Positions 15,985 through 23,752 of a DNA stretch of 64,000 nt are shown piece by piece. Every line of letters begins with the position of its first letter. Position 1 is the first letter of the stretch. The position numbers were made by a program, and so were the translations under genes. Origin of the DNA: JAVVHH01 sp964613945 (GTDB taxonomy: Bacteria; Pseudomonadota; Alphaproteobacteria; Acetobacterales; Acetobacteraceae); contig CAZTJC010000009.1 of the NCBI GenBank assembly GCA_964613945.1, forward strand, positions 62,001 to 126,000, written 5' to 3'. The notes under the pieces were generated by a model. That model saw only the letters and a program-made list of their open reading frames with translations, was not told where the DNA came from and made no database searches.

Positions 15985-16788
15985 ATGGAACTGATCCGCC
16001 ACATCCGCATCTGCAACAACGCAATCCTTCCCGGCAGCCGATGGCGCGTATGGGTATCCGGCCAGCATGTTGGCTGGATCCTCCCGACCCATGCCGAAGC
16101 CGCTGCCGGCCATGGCGCCCTGCTCGAGGAGGCCGGGCTGGTGCTCAGCCCGGATCAGATTGACCCGGTTACGCGCGCCATGGCGGCGTCCGGCCTGTTC
16201 CGCTGGCGCGGTGAGGCCTTCGACGTTCGCGCCGATGCGGACGGCCCTTCCCTCGCCCGCATCGACCGCGGCGCGTTGCCGAAATTCGGCATCGGCGCGG
16301 TCGGCATTCATCTGAACGGGCTGGTCGGCGATCATCTCTGGGTCGCTCGCCGCTCCCGCGACAAGCCGCTGGATCCCGGCAAGCTGGATCATTTGGTCGC
16401 CGGCGGCGTCGCGGCCGGCGACACCGTCGCGGCCACCGTGATCAAGGAGGCCGGCGAAGAGGCCGGACTCCCGCCAGCCCTGGCCGCAACGGCCCGGCCG
16501 GCAGGGCGCGTCCAGTACGCCATGGAGCGGGACGAGGGCCTGCGTCGCGACACGCTCCATTGCTACGACCTCGACCTGCCCGCGAGCTTCGAACCCTCAC
16601 CGTCGGATGGCGAGGTGGAAGCGTTCGAGCTCTGGCCCCTCGCCCGCGTCCTCGAGCGGGTGCGCGATACCGACGATTTCAAATTCAACGTCAACTTGGT
16701 CCTGATCGACCTGTTCATCCGCCGCGGATTACTGTCGGGCGCCGACGCCCGCCAGCTTGCCGCTGCGTTGCATGGGTCCAGTCGTTGA
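15985..16788 (+). CDS. DUF4743 / Nudix hydrolase
   Basis: A 267-residue protein starting at ATG 15985. The N-terminal 110 residues match the DUF4743 domain that precedes Nudix domains (VWVSGQHVGWILPTHAE, FRWRGEAFDVR). The Nudix box spans GGVAAGDTVAATVIKEAGEEAGL; Glu residues of the metal-binding EAGEEAG are present, while the usual Arg before them is Lys. Relatives include the Nudix part of fungal thiamine-pyrophosphokinase fusions, suggesting damaged thiamine diphosphates as substrates, but that is inference. Divergent from the Atm1 gene (72-base gap). Confidence 0.85.
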   Translation: MELIRHIRICNNAILPGSRWRVWVSGQHVGWILPTHAEAAAGHGALLEEAGLVLSPDQIDPVTRAMAASGLFRWRGEAFDVRADADGPSLARIDRGALPKFGIGAVGIHLNGLVGDHLWVARRSRDKPLDPGKLDHLVAGGVAAGDTVAATVIKEAGEEAGLPPALAATARPAGRVQYAMERDEGLRRDTLHCYDLDLPASFEPSPSDGEVEAFELWPLARVLERVRDTDDFKFNVNLVLIDLFIRRGLLSGADARQLAAALHGSSR

Positions 16789-16841
16789 CGTCTCGTTAGT
16801 AATTGCCGGTCATAGTAACGGACATCCACATCCTGGTTGTT

Positions 16842-17618
16842 ATGGCTATTCTGGCAGACCCCCCCTCAATCAACCGCCCACGGGCTTGCGGTGACTGTGC
16901 CAACGGGATCGCTGCGCCGTTCGAGTTCACGATGGCGTTCCAGCCCATCGTCGACTTACGGCTGCGCCAGATCTACGCCTACGAAGCCTTGGTCCGTGGA
17001 CCGGCCAACCAGTCCGCCTTCAGCGTCCTGTCGCAAGTGACGCCGCTGAACCGCTACGCATTTGACCAGTCCTGTCGCGTCAAGGCCATCGAACTGGCGT
17101 CGCGGCTTGGCATCATCGAGTCCGGGGCCAAACTATCCATCAACTTCATTCCAGGCGCGATGTATCGCCCCGAAAACTGCGTCCGTGCCACTCTTGCGGC
17201 TGCAAAGCGCTACAACCTGCCCAATGATCGCATCATCCTCGAGTTGACCGAGAACGAGAAGATCGTCGACGTGCCGCTGTTGGAGCAGATCTTCGACGTC
17301 TACCGGCGCAACGATCTTCGGATCGCGATCGACGATTTCGGCGCCGGGTTCTCCGGGCTTAGTCTGCTCGCGCGCTTTCAGCCCGATACCGTCAAGCTCG
17401 ACATGGACATCGTGCGCGGCTTGGATGTCGACGCGCGCCGCCGCTGCATTGTGACGAACATCGTCCGGATGGCCGGCGAACTCGGCATCAATGTGGTCGC
17501 CGAAGGTGCCGAAACGGCGTCCGAGGTCACGGCTCTAAGAGACCTCGGCGTTTACCGCATCCAGGGCTATTACTTCGCTCGGCCAAGCTTCGAAGCTTTG
17601 CCGAGCGTCGCGTTGTAA
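16842..17618 (+). CDS. Stand-alone EAL domain cyclic-di-GMP phosphodiesterase
   Basis: A 258-residue protein consisting almost entirely of an EAL domain. Signature and metal/catalytic residues are complete: EAL with Glu48, Asn101 (SINF), Glu134 and Glu137 (LELTE), Asp164-Asp165 (IDDFG), Lys185 (VKLDMD), Glu221 (AEGAE), and Gln241 (QGYYFARP). It should hydrolyse c-di-GMP to pGpG in the cytoplasm. There is no GGDEF, PAS or membrane segment, only a short N-terminus with two Cys (RACGDC). A TTG start at 16803 would add 13 residues; ATG 16842 is preferred. Its stop abuts the stop of the convergent DUF4167 gene with no spacer. Confidence 0.9.
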   Translation: MAILADPPSINRPRACGDCANGIAAPFEFTMAFQPIVDLRLRQIYAYEALVRGPANQSAFSVLSQVTPLNRYAFDQSCRVKAIELASRLGIIESGAKLSINFIPGAMYRPENCVRATLAAAKRYNLPNDRIILELTENEKIVDVPLLEQIFDVYRRNDLRIAIDDFGAGFSGLSLLARFQPDTVKLDMDIVRGLDVDARRRCIVTNIVRMAGELGINVVAEGAETASEVTALRDLGVYRIQGYYFARPSFEALPSVAL

Positions 17619-18104
17619 TCAGCCTTCTGAGGGCGCCCCGGTGATCGGGATTTCACGCTCGCGCGACTCGGTGGGCTGATCGCCCGACCCGCTCGGCTCG
17701 TCATCCTGCTCCTCGGGTGCGTCGGAGTTGGAGTCCATGTTGGACTCGTTGCGCCGGCCATACCCCTGGTTTTGCTGACCTTGCTGCCCGCCTTGCTGGG
17801 CCCCCTGCTGGGAGGCCGCAGCGAGGTTCATGGCGTTCAGGATGCGGAAATAATGCTCGGCATGCTGGAAGTAGCTTTCCGCCATCACCCGGTCACCGCT
17901 GCTGGTCGCGTCCCGCCCCAGTTGCAGATACTTCTCGAACAGCTGCTGGGATGTGCCTCGTACCCGCAGGTCCGGGCCGATGCTGTCGAACACATGGTTG
18001 CGGTTGAGCGGCACGTTGCCGCTTTGATGCCGGATCGGTCCGCCACCACCGCCGCCTCCGCTTCCGCCGCGATGGTTGCGGCCTCGCACCCGCTTCATAT
18101 TCAT
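17619..18104 (-). CDS. DUF4167 domain protein
   Basis: A 161-residue protein with an Arg/Gly-rich start (MNMKRVRGRNHRGGSGGGGGGGP), the conserved DUF4167 core (GNVPLNRNHVFDSIGPDLRVRG, then YLQLGRDATSSGDRVMAESYFQHAEHYFRIL) and a disordered Gln/Gly then acidic tail. Function unknown; the RGG-like start suggests nucleic-acid contact. It commonly follows prmC in alphaproteobacteria, as here (prmC stop 176 bases upstream). A longer frame reaches 18191, but ATG 18104 gives the family-typical start. Confidence 0.85.
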   Translation of the reverse strand: MNMKRVRGRNHRGGSGGGGGGGPIRHQSGNVPLNRNHVFDSIGPDLRVRGTSQQLFEKYLQLGRDATSSGDRVMAESYFQHAEHYFRILNAMNLAAASQQGAQQGGQQGQQNQGYGRRNESNMDSNSDAPEEQDDEPSGSGDQPTESREREIPITGAPSEG

Positions 18105-18280
18105 TGCCACAAGGATGATCCTAACAGTAGCCGCCAGGCGGATGCGCCCGGCAAGCGGCGCGCTCGAAGCTGCGGCGGTGGGTTGATCCATCGGCGCCGA
18201 TCGTCCGACCGCCTCAAGGACCTTTCGGCCTCGAAAGACCGTGGGTTGTCAGTAACGCATCGACCCCGACGTAACAAGCC

Positions 18281-19114
18281 TCACCGCTCGATCGACACGG
18301 CGCGCACGATGCCGCCAAGGTCGGCCCGCAGACGAACCGTGGCGAACCCGGCTGACTTCGCCATCGCACTCACCGCGACATGCTGCCCGGCCCCGACCTC
18401 CAGCACAGCCAACCCTCCCGGCGCCAGCAGCCGATCCAGCGACCCGACGATGATGCGATAGGCGCCCAACCCGTCCACACCGCCATCCAGCGCACTACCA
18501 GGCTCGAACAACGCCACCTCCGGCATCAACCCGGCGATGTCGGCACTCTCGATGTACGGCGGGTTACTCAGCACGAGGTCGAATCGCCCAGCAATCGGCG
18601 CCGCCCAATCAGCCGCCACCATCGCGCAACGTCCGCCCATTCCGAGGGACTCGGCATTGCTCCAGGCCAGCGCGGTAGCTTCCGGGCTGCGATCGACCCC
18701 GACCCCCCAGGCCGCCGGCATCTCCGACAACGCTGCCAGCAGCAGGCACCCGGTCCCCGTCCCCAGATCGAGCACGCGAGCTACGCCCCCTGGCCGCGCG
18801 GCCAGGGCTGCCTCGATCAGCGTTTCGCTGTCGGCCCGCGGAATCAACGTCGCCTGCGAGACCGCGAATCGCAGGCTCCAGAACTCCTGCCAGCCGAGAA
18901 TGTACGCCAACGGCTCCCGCGCCACCCGCCGCGCGATCATGCGGCCAAACGCACCGGCGTCGATCTCCCGATCCGGATCCCGCAGCAACGACGCCTGATC
19001 CAGGCCGGTCACTGCTTCGAGCATCAACCGCGCCTCAAATCGCGCGCCGTCAATTCCGGCCTCCGTTAGACGCGCGGCGCCGTCGGTTAGCGCGATGCGG
19101 ACGGAGAGCGCCAC
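18281..19114 (-). CDS. prmC: Peptide chain release factor N5-glutamine methyltransferase
   Basis: A 277-residue PrmC/HemK. The N-terminal helical domain ends in YILGWQEFWSLRFAVS. The Rossmann methyltransferase domain has DLGTGTG (116-122) for S-adenosylmethionine and NPPY (184-187), which holds the substrate glutamine. It methylates the Gln of the GGQ motif of release factors, here presumably RF1 encoded directly upstream. The start is GTG 19114, directly adjoining the prfA TAA with no gap, so expression is tightly coupled. Confidence 0.94.
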   Translation of the reverse strand: MALSVRIALTDGAARLTEAGIDGARFEARLMLEAVTGLDQASLLRDPDREIDAGAFGRMIARRVAREPLAYILGWQEFWSLRFAVSQATLIPRADSETLIEAALAARPGGVARVLDLGTGTGCLLLAALSEMPAAWGVGVDRSPEATALAWSNAESLGMGGRCAMVAADWAAPIAGRFDLVLSNPPYIESADIAGLMPEVALFEPGSALDGGVDGLGAYRIIVGSLDRLLAPGGLAVLEVGAGQHVAVSAMAKSAGFATVRLRADLGGIVRAVSIER

Positions 19115-20176
19115 TTACTCCTGGGCTGCAAGCCGGGCGGCCTGGTCCTCGGCAGTCAGGCGATCGATGATCTCGTCCAGATCGCCCTGCATCACCTTGT
19201 CGATGCTGTGCAGCGTCAGCCCGATGCGATGATCCGACACGCGTCCCTGCGGGAAATTGTACGTCCGTATCCGCTCACTGCGGTCGCCGGTGCCGACCTG
19301 GCCTTTGCGGTCCGCCGCCCGCACCGCCGCCTCACGCGAGCGTTGCACCTCGTACAGGCGGCTACGCAGGATCTTCATCGCCTTGGCGCGGTTCTTGTGC
19401 TGGCTCCGCTCCTCCTGCATCGCCACCACCACGCCCGACGGCACATGCGTGATCCGCACCGCGCTTTCCGTCTTGTTGACGTGCTGCCCGCCGGCGCCCG
19501 ATGCCCGATACACGTCGATCCGCAGGTCGCTTTCATTGATCTCGACGTCGACCTCCTCGGCCTCCGGCAACACCGCCACCGTCACCGTCGAGGTATGGAT
19601 GCGTCCCTGGCTTTCAGTCGCCGGCACACGCTGCACCCGATGCACGCCGCTCTCGTATTTGAACCGCGCGAACACGTTGCGCCCGGTGACTTCGGCCACC
19701 GCTTCCTTGATCCCACCCAACTCGTTGTCGGAGTAGTCGAGCACCTCGACGCGCCAGCCATTGGCCACGGCGTATTTCTGATACATCTGGAACAGCTCGG
19801 CCGCGAACAGCCCGGCTTCGTCGCCTCCCGCCGCCGGACGCACTTCCAGGATGGCACTGCGTGCATCCGCCTCGTCTTTCGGCAGCAGCGCCAGCCGGAT
19901 CTCCTGCCGCAACATCGGCAGCCGTTCCTTGAGGTCGTATAGCTCGGCTTCCGCCAGCGCCTTCATCTCCGGATCGGCCATCATGGCCTCCGCCTCATCC
20001 TGCGCCCGCTCAGCCGCCCGCAACTCGCCGATCCGCTCGACCACTGGCTCGATCTCGGCCAACTCCTTGCTGGCTTTCGAGAAGCCGTCGCCCCCGAGTC
20101 CCTCGCTCAGCATCGCCCGCAACTCGGCGGCGCGCCCGACGATCATGTCGAGCCGATTGTCGAGTGTCGCGCTCAA
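19115..20176 (-). CDS. prfA: Peptide chain release factor 1
   Basis: A 353-residue RF1. PAT at 185-187 is the PxT tripeptide that reads UAA/UAG. GGQ at 229-231 in YRASGAGGQHVNKTES is the catalytic loop that triggers peptidyl-tRNA hydrolysis. The start codon is TTG 20176, overlapping the hisS stop as TTGA, with no visible Shine-Dalgarno, so it depends on coupling. prmC, its modifier, follows directly. Confidence 0.95.
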   Translation of the reverse strand: MSATLDNRLDMIVGRAAELRAMLSEGLGGDGFSKASKELAEIEPVVERIGELRAAERAQDEAEAMMADPEMKALAEAELYDLKERLPMLRQEIRLALLPKDEADARSAILEVRPAAGGDEAGLFAAELFQMYQKYAVANGWRVEVLDYSDNELGGIKEAVAEVTGRNVFARFKYESGVHRVQRVPATESQGRIHTSTVTVAVLPEAEEVDVEINESDLRIDVYRASGAGGQHVNKTESAVRITHVPSGVVVAMQEERSQHKNRAKAMKILRSRLYEVQRSREAAVRAADRKGQVGTGDRSERIRTYNFPQGRVSDHRIGLTLHSIDKVMQGDLDEIIDRLTAEDQAARLAAQE

Positions 20177-21414
20177 CGGAGGCGGTCCGCGAGGTGGTCC
20201 ATCGTGACCTCCTCCTGCGCCCCGCCGACGAAGTCGCGCAGTTGCACGACGCCTTTAGCCAGTTCGTCACTGCCGATGATCACCGCCGCACGAGCGCCAA
20301 TGCGGTTGGCCCGCTCCATCCGCTTCTTGGCGTTGCCACGATACGACATCTCGGCCGAGATCCCGGCCCGGCGCAGCAGCTGCATCGCTTCCAGCGCCGC
20401 CGCTTCCTCGGCGGCCCCGCCGATCGGCACGATGCTGACCGGTGCCGGCTTGGCTGGCGGCGCAGCCAGCAGCATCGACAAGCGTTCGACACCTGCGGCC
20501 CAGCCGACCGCCGGGATCGCCGGGCCACCCATCTGCTGCATCAGCCCGTCATAGCGCCCACCGCCCATGACGGTGCCCTGTGCCCCGAGCTGATCGGTGA
20601 CGAACTCGAATGCCGTATGGCTGTAGTAATCCAGGCCCCGCACGATGCGCGGGTTCTCTCGGAACGGCACGCCGAACCGGGCCAGATGCGCCTTGAGCCC
20701 GTCATAGAACGCCGCCGCCTCGGCGGTCAGCGAGGCATAGATGGTGGGTGCATCGGCGACCAATGCCTTGTCACCCTCATCCTTGCTGTCGAGGATGCGG
20801 AGCGGGTTGTGCTCCAGCCGATTCAAGCTGTCTGTCGAGAGACTGTCTTTGTGCGCAGTGAAATACGCCACCAGCGCCGCCCGATAGGCGTCGCGGCTAA
20901 TGGCATCCCCGAGCGTATTGAGTTCCAGCACCACGCTGTCCGCGATGCCCAGCGCCGTTAGGATGTGCCATCCCAACCCGATGATCTCCGCATCGGCCAG
21001 CGGCTCCGGCACCCCGATCAGCTCCGCCCCGATCTGGTGGAACTGCCGATAGCGCCCTTTCTGCGGCCGCTCGTAGCGGAACATCGGCCCGGCGTAGAAC
21101 ACCTTCTGCGGAAGCGACTGCGTCAGCCCGTTGCTGAGCAATGCGCGGCAGACACCCGCAGTGTTCTCCGGCCGCAGCGTGACGCTGTCGCCGCCACGGT
21201 CGTCGAAGGTGTACATCTCCTTGGTGACTACGTCCGACGTGTCGCCCAGCGTGCGGGCGAAGACGCGCGTCTCCTCGAAGATCGGCGTCGCCCACTCTTC
21301 GAGCCCATACAGCCCGGCCACCCGTCGCGCCGTGTCGATCACATGAGCATGCCGCCGCTGCTCGTCGCCGATCAGGTCGCGCGTGCCTCGGACAGGTTGT
21401 AATGCTTCAGCCAA
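20173..21414 (-). CDS. hisS: Histidyl-tRNA synthetase
   Basis: A 413-residue class IIa synthetase. Motif 1 and 2 regions include QPVRGTRDL, MFRYERPQKGRYRQFHQIGAELIG (motif 2 with its Arg), histidine-binding GLDYYSHTAFEF and motif 3 GVGWAAGVERLSMLL-like AVGWAAGVERL. The start is TTG 21414, backed by GGAAGG a few bases upstream; no ATG fits the conserved N-terminus. The frame remains open further upstream inside ispG, which is chance and not a fusion. A hairpin (21429-21446) separates it from ispG. Confidence 0.94.
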   Translation of the reverse strand: MAEALQPVRGTRDLIGDEQRRHAHVIDTARRVAGLYGLEEWATPIFEETRVFARTLGDTSDVVTKEMYTFDDRGGDSVTLRPENTAGVCRALLSNGLTQSLPQKVFYAGPMFRYERPQKGRYRQFHQIGAELIGVPEPLADAEIIGLGWHILTALGIADSVVLELNTLGDAISRDAYRAALVAYFTAHKDSLSTDSLNRLEHNPLRILDSKDEGDKALVADAPTIYASLTAEAAAFYDGLKAHLARFGVPFRENPRIVRGLDYYSHTAFEFVTDQLGAQGTVMGGGRYDGLMQQMGGPAIPAVGWAAGVERLSMLLAAPPAKPAPVSIVPIGGAAEEAAALEAMQLLRRAGISAEMSYRGNAKKRMERANRIGARAAVIIGSDELAKGVVQLRDFVGGAQEEVTMDHLADRLR

Positions 21415-21428
21415 GTTCGTTCCTTCCG

Positions 21429-21446
21429 GGTGGGCTGAAGCCCACC
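21429..21446 (-). repeat. Intercistronic hairpin between ispG and hisS
   Basis: GGTGGGC and GCCCACC form a perfect 7-base stem around a TTCA loop on the minus strand, three bases after the ispG stop and ending just before the hisS ribosome-binding site. The 18-base sequence resembles the small palindromic GGTGGGC...GCCCACC units scattered in many proteobacterial intergenic regions (recalled, not searched). There is no U-tract. It may stabilise or partition the transcript. Confidence 0.55.
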
Positions 21447-21449
21447 GCC

Positions 21450-22574
21450 TTACTCCGCCGCGACGGCGACCGGCACCGCTTCGGCCGCCAGCGCCTCGGC
21501 CTTGCGTTCGACCAATTCGACGATGTGCTCGATCATGTCGCCGCCATCCATCGTGTGGTCGGTCTTGCCCGCCGCATACACCATGTGCCGCCCGTTGCCG
21601 CCGCCGGTAACGCCGAGATCGGTCATCAGCGCCTCGCCGGGCCCGTTCACGACGCAGCCGATGATGGACAGGGTCAGCGGCGTCTTGATGTGCTGCAGCC
21701 GGTCCTCGAGCTTCTGCACCGTGTCGATGACGTTGAAGCCCTGCCGCGCGCAGGACGGGCACGAGATGATCTTTACCCCGCGATGCCGCAGCCCCAGCGA
21801 CTTCAGCAAGTCCCAACCGACCAGCACTTCTTCTTCCGGCAGCGCCGACAACGATACCCGCAGCGTGTCGCCGATCCCGGCCCAGAGCAGGTTGCCGAGC
21901 CCGATCGAGGACTTCACCGTCCCTGCCCGCTTCGACCCGGCTTCCGTGATCCCGATGTGTAGCGGATGGTCGCACTGCTCGGCCAGCTGCGTGTAGGCCG
22001 CAACCGCCATGAACACGTCCGACGCTTTCACGCTGATCTTGAACTCGTGAAAATCATGGTCCTGCAGGATCTTCGCATGCTCGAGCGCGCTCTCGACCAG
22101 CGCTTCCGGGTTCGGCTCGCCGTACTTCTCCAGCAAATGCCGATCCAGTGACCCAGCGTTTACGCCGATCCGCATCGAGCAACCATGGTCCCGCGCCGCC
22201 TGCACAACTTCGCGCACCCGATCGGCGCTGCCGATGTTGCCCGGGTTGATCCTGAGGCACGCCGCGCCGCTCTGTGCCGCCTCGATCGCCCGCTTATAAT
22301 GAAAGTGGATATCCGCCACGATCGGCACCTTCACCTGGCGCACGATGTCCTTCAGCGCGAACGCGCTCTCCTGGTCGGGACAGGACACGCGCACGATGTC
22401 GACGCCGGCCTCCTCCGAGGTCCGGATCTGCGCCACCGTGCCCGCCACGTCCGTGGTCAGCGTATTGGTCATGGTCTGCACCGTGATCGGCGCATCGCCA
22501 CCCACCGGAACCGATCCGACATGGATCTGCCGCGACTTGCGACGCTCGATCTGCTGATACGGGCGATACATCAT
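21450..22574 (-). CDS. ispG: 4-hydroxy-3-methylbut-2-enyl diphosphate synthase (flavodoxin)
   Basis: A 374-residue IspG/GcpE, the penultimate enzyme of the MEP isoprenoid pathway, converting methylerythritol cyclodiphosphate to HMBPP with a 4Fe-4S cluster. The cluster cysteines appear in ISCPSCARQGFN and CVVNGPGE; the N-terminal TIM-barrel segments VGSVPVGGDAPITVQTMTNT and CLRINPGNIG are typical. Start ATG 22574 is supported by GAGGAG six bases upstream. It lies 44 bases behind the RodZ-like gene. Confidence 0.94.
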   Translation of the reverse strand: MMYRPYQQIERRKSRQIHVGSVPVGGDAPITVQTMTNTLTTDVAGTVAQIRTSEEAGVDIVRVSCPDQESAFALKDIVRQVKVPIVADIHFHYKRAIEAAQSGAACLRINPGNIGSADRVREVVQAARDHGCSMRIGVNAGSLDRHLLEKYGEPNPEALVESALEHAKILQDHDFHEFKISVKASDVFMAVAAYTQLAEQCDHPLHIGITEAGSKRAGTVKSSIGLGNLLWAGIGDTLRVSLSALPEEEVLVGWDLLKSLGLRHRGVKIISCPSCARQGFNVIDTVQKLEDRLQHIKTPLTLSIIGCVVNGPGEALMTDLGVTGGGNGRHMVYAAGKTDHTMDGGDMIEHIVELVERKAEALAAEAVPVAVAAE

Positions 22575-22618
22575 GCTGAACTCCTCGGGCTCCAGATAGG
22601 ACCGGTGTCGCCCTGCTT

Positions 22619-23617
22619 CTACTGCTGACGCGGCTGCGGCGGCAACTTCACGCCTGGCGGCAGCTTGATGCTGTCCGGCTCCAGCGAGATATCCCGGCGC
22701 ACGGCACCGCTGGCGCCGAGCGGCGCGGCCGCGATGCCGTCGACCACGATGTCGGTGCCGCCGGCATTGCCGGTGGTCATGATCAGATTGGCCTGCTTGG
22801 GAACCGGCCAACTCTCGCCGGCCCGCATGACCCGGTTGAGCAGCACCGAACCCTGCTTCTCGCGGACCTGGACATACGAATCCGCCTTGAACTTCAGGAG
22901 GACGCGGCTGGCATCGGGCGCTGGGGTGGACGGCGCAGACGTCAATGGGGCGATCAACGGTGCCGGCGTCAGTGTAACCGGCACGGGGACCGGCACCGGA
23001 ATGGTGACGAGCGGCGACGGCACGGATGGGAGCGTCGCGGCAGGCGCCGGGCTACCCGCGGTTTGGGTCGGCGGCGGCAGGATGGAGGCGACCTGCGGCG
23101 AGACATGGCTCGGCGCAACGTTCTCGGCCAGGGGCGCGAGCCGCTCCGGCACCGCCGAGACAGTGGGTTCGTCATGCCGCACCGGCGACACCCGATACCA
23201 GACCGCATAGGCGCCGATCGCCAGGATCAACCCGAGCAGGACCACGGCCCCGGCCGGCACGCCGCGGTCCGGCACCGGCGCCGGAAAGGCGAGTTCGGTT
23301 TTGCGATTCACCTCGTGACCTTCGGCGCGGAACCGCCGGGCGATCTCGTCCGGGTCCAGGCCGAGGGAGTTGGCGTAGGTCCGCACGAAACCGACAGCGT
23401 AGGCCGACCCGGGCAAGTCGCCGATGCGTCCTTCCTCGATCGCTTCGAGGAACGGCAGCCGGATGCGCAGGCCTTGCGCCACTTCCTCCAGCGTCCAGCC
23501 CAGACGGAGCCGTGCGGCACGCAGTTCGGCACCGACGCGGGAGGCGCCGGTGTCGCCAATCTCGGAAGCCGACATCATCGCACGCGCCTCGTTGAACTCG
23601 GGTCTGCGAACTTCCAT
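22619..23617 (-). CDS. RodZ-like helix-turn-helix membrane protein (DUF4115)
   Basis: A 332-residue protein in RodZ order: an N-terminal Xre-type HTH (about 27-100) with the RodZ signature LPGSAYAVGFVRTYANSLGL (68-86 region), one transmembrane helix (about 122-141, GAVVLLGLILAIGAYAVWY), a long Pro/Ser/Thr/Val-rich linker and a C-terminal DUF4115 domain (VLLKFKADSYVQVREKQGSVLLNR). In rods RodZ anchors MreB to the membrane; HTH positions contact MreB rather than DNA. Upstream of ispG as in many Proteobacteria. There are no mreB genes here, so the link to cell shape is by family only. Confidence 0.82.
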   Translation of the reverse strand: MEVRRPEFNEARAMMSASEIGDTGASRVGAELRAARLRLGWTLEEVAQGLRIRLPFLEAIEEGRIGDLPGSAYAVGFVRTYANSLGLDPDEIARRFRAEGHEVNRKTELAFPAPVPDRGVPAGAVVLLGLILAIGAYAVWYRVSPVRHDEPTVSAVPERLAPLAENVAPSHVSPQVASILPPPTQTAGSPAPAATLPSVPSPLVTIPVPVPVPVTLTPAPLIAPLTSAPSTPAPDASRVLLKFKADSYVQVREKQGSVLLNRVMRAGESWPVPKQANLIMTTGNAGGTDIVVDGIAAAPLGASGAVRRDISLEPDSIKLPPGVKLPPQPRQQ

Positions 23618-23752
23618 CGGATACTACCTGGATAACGGTTCATGACAGACCGAGACGCATTGTTATCAAACGATTGGTCAATCGGTCGCGTGATCTAGCC
23701 CGTAATGCCCGGCTTGCCAACGCCGGCCATCCCCGGCCACCGCCGAATCGTC

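Noticed and set aside
18192..18280. CTTTCG-AGGC-CGAAAG stem between prmC and DUF4167 as a terminator
   Set aside because: Six pairs only, no U-tract, and the flanks do not extend the stem; likely chance.
21415..21975. hisS frame extending 187 codons upstream, apparently a fusion protein
   Set aside because: The extension lies out of frame inside ispG, is Arg/Gly-rich and has no domain; TTG 21414 with GGAAGG is the natural start.
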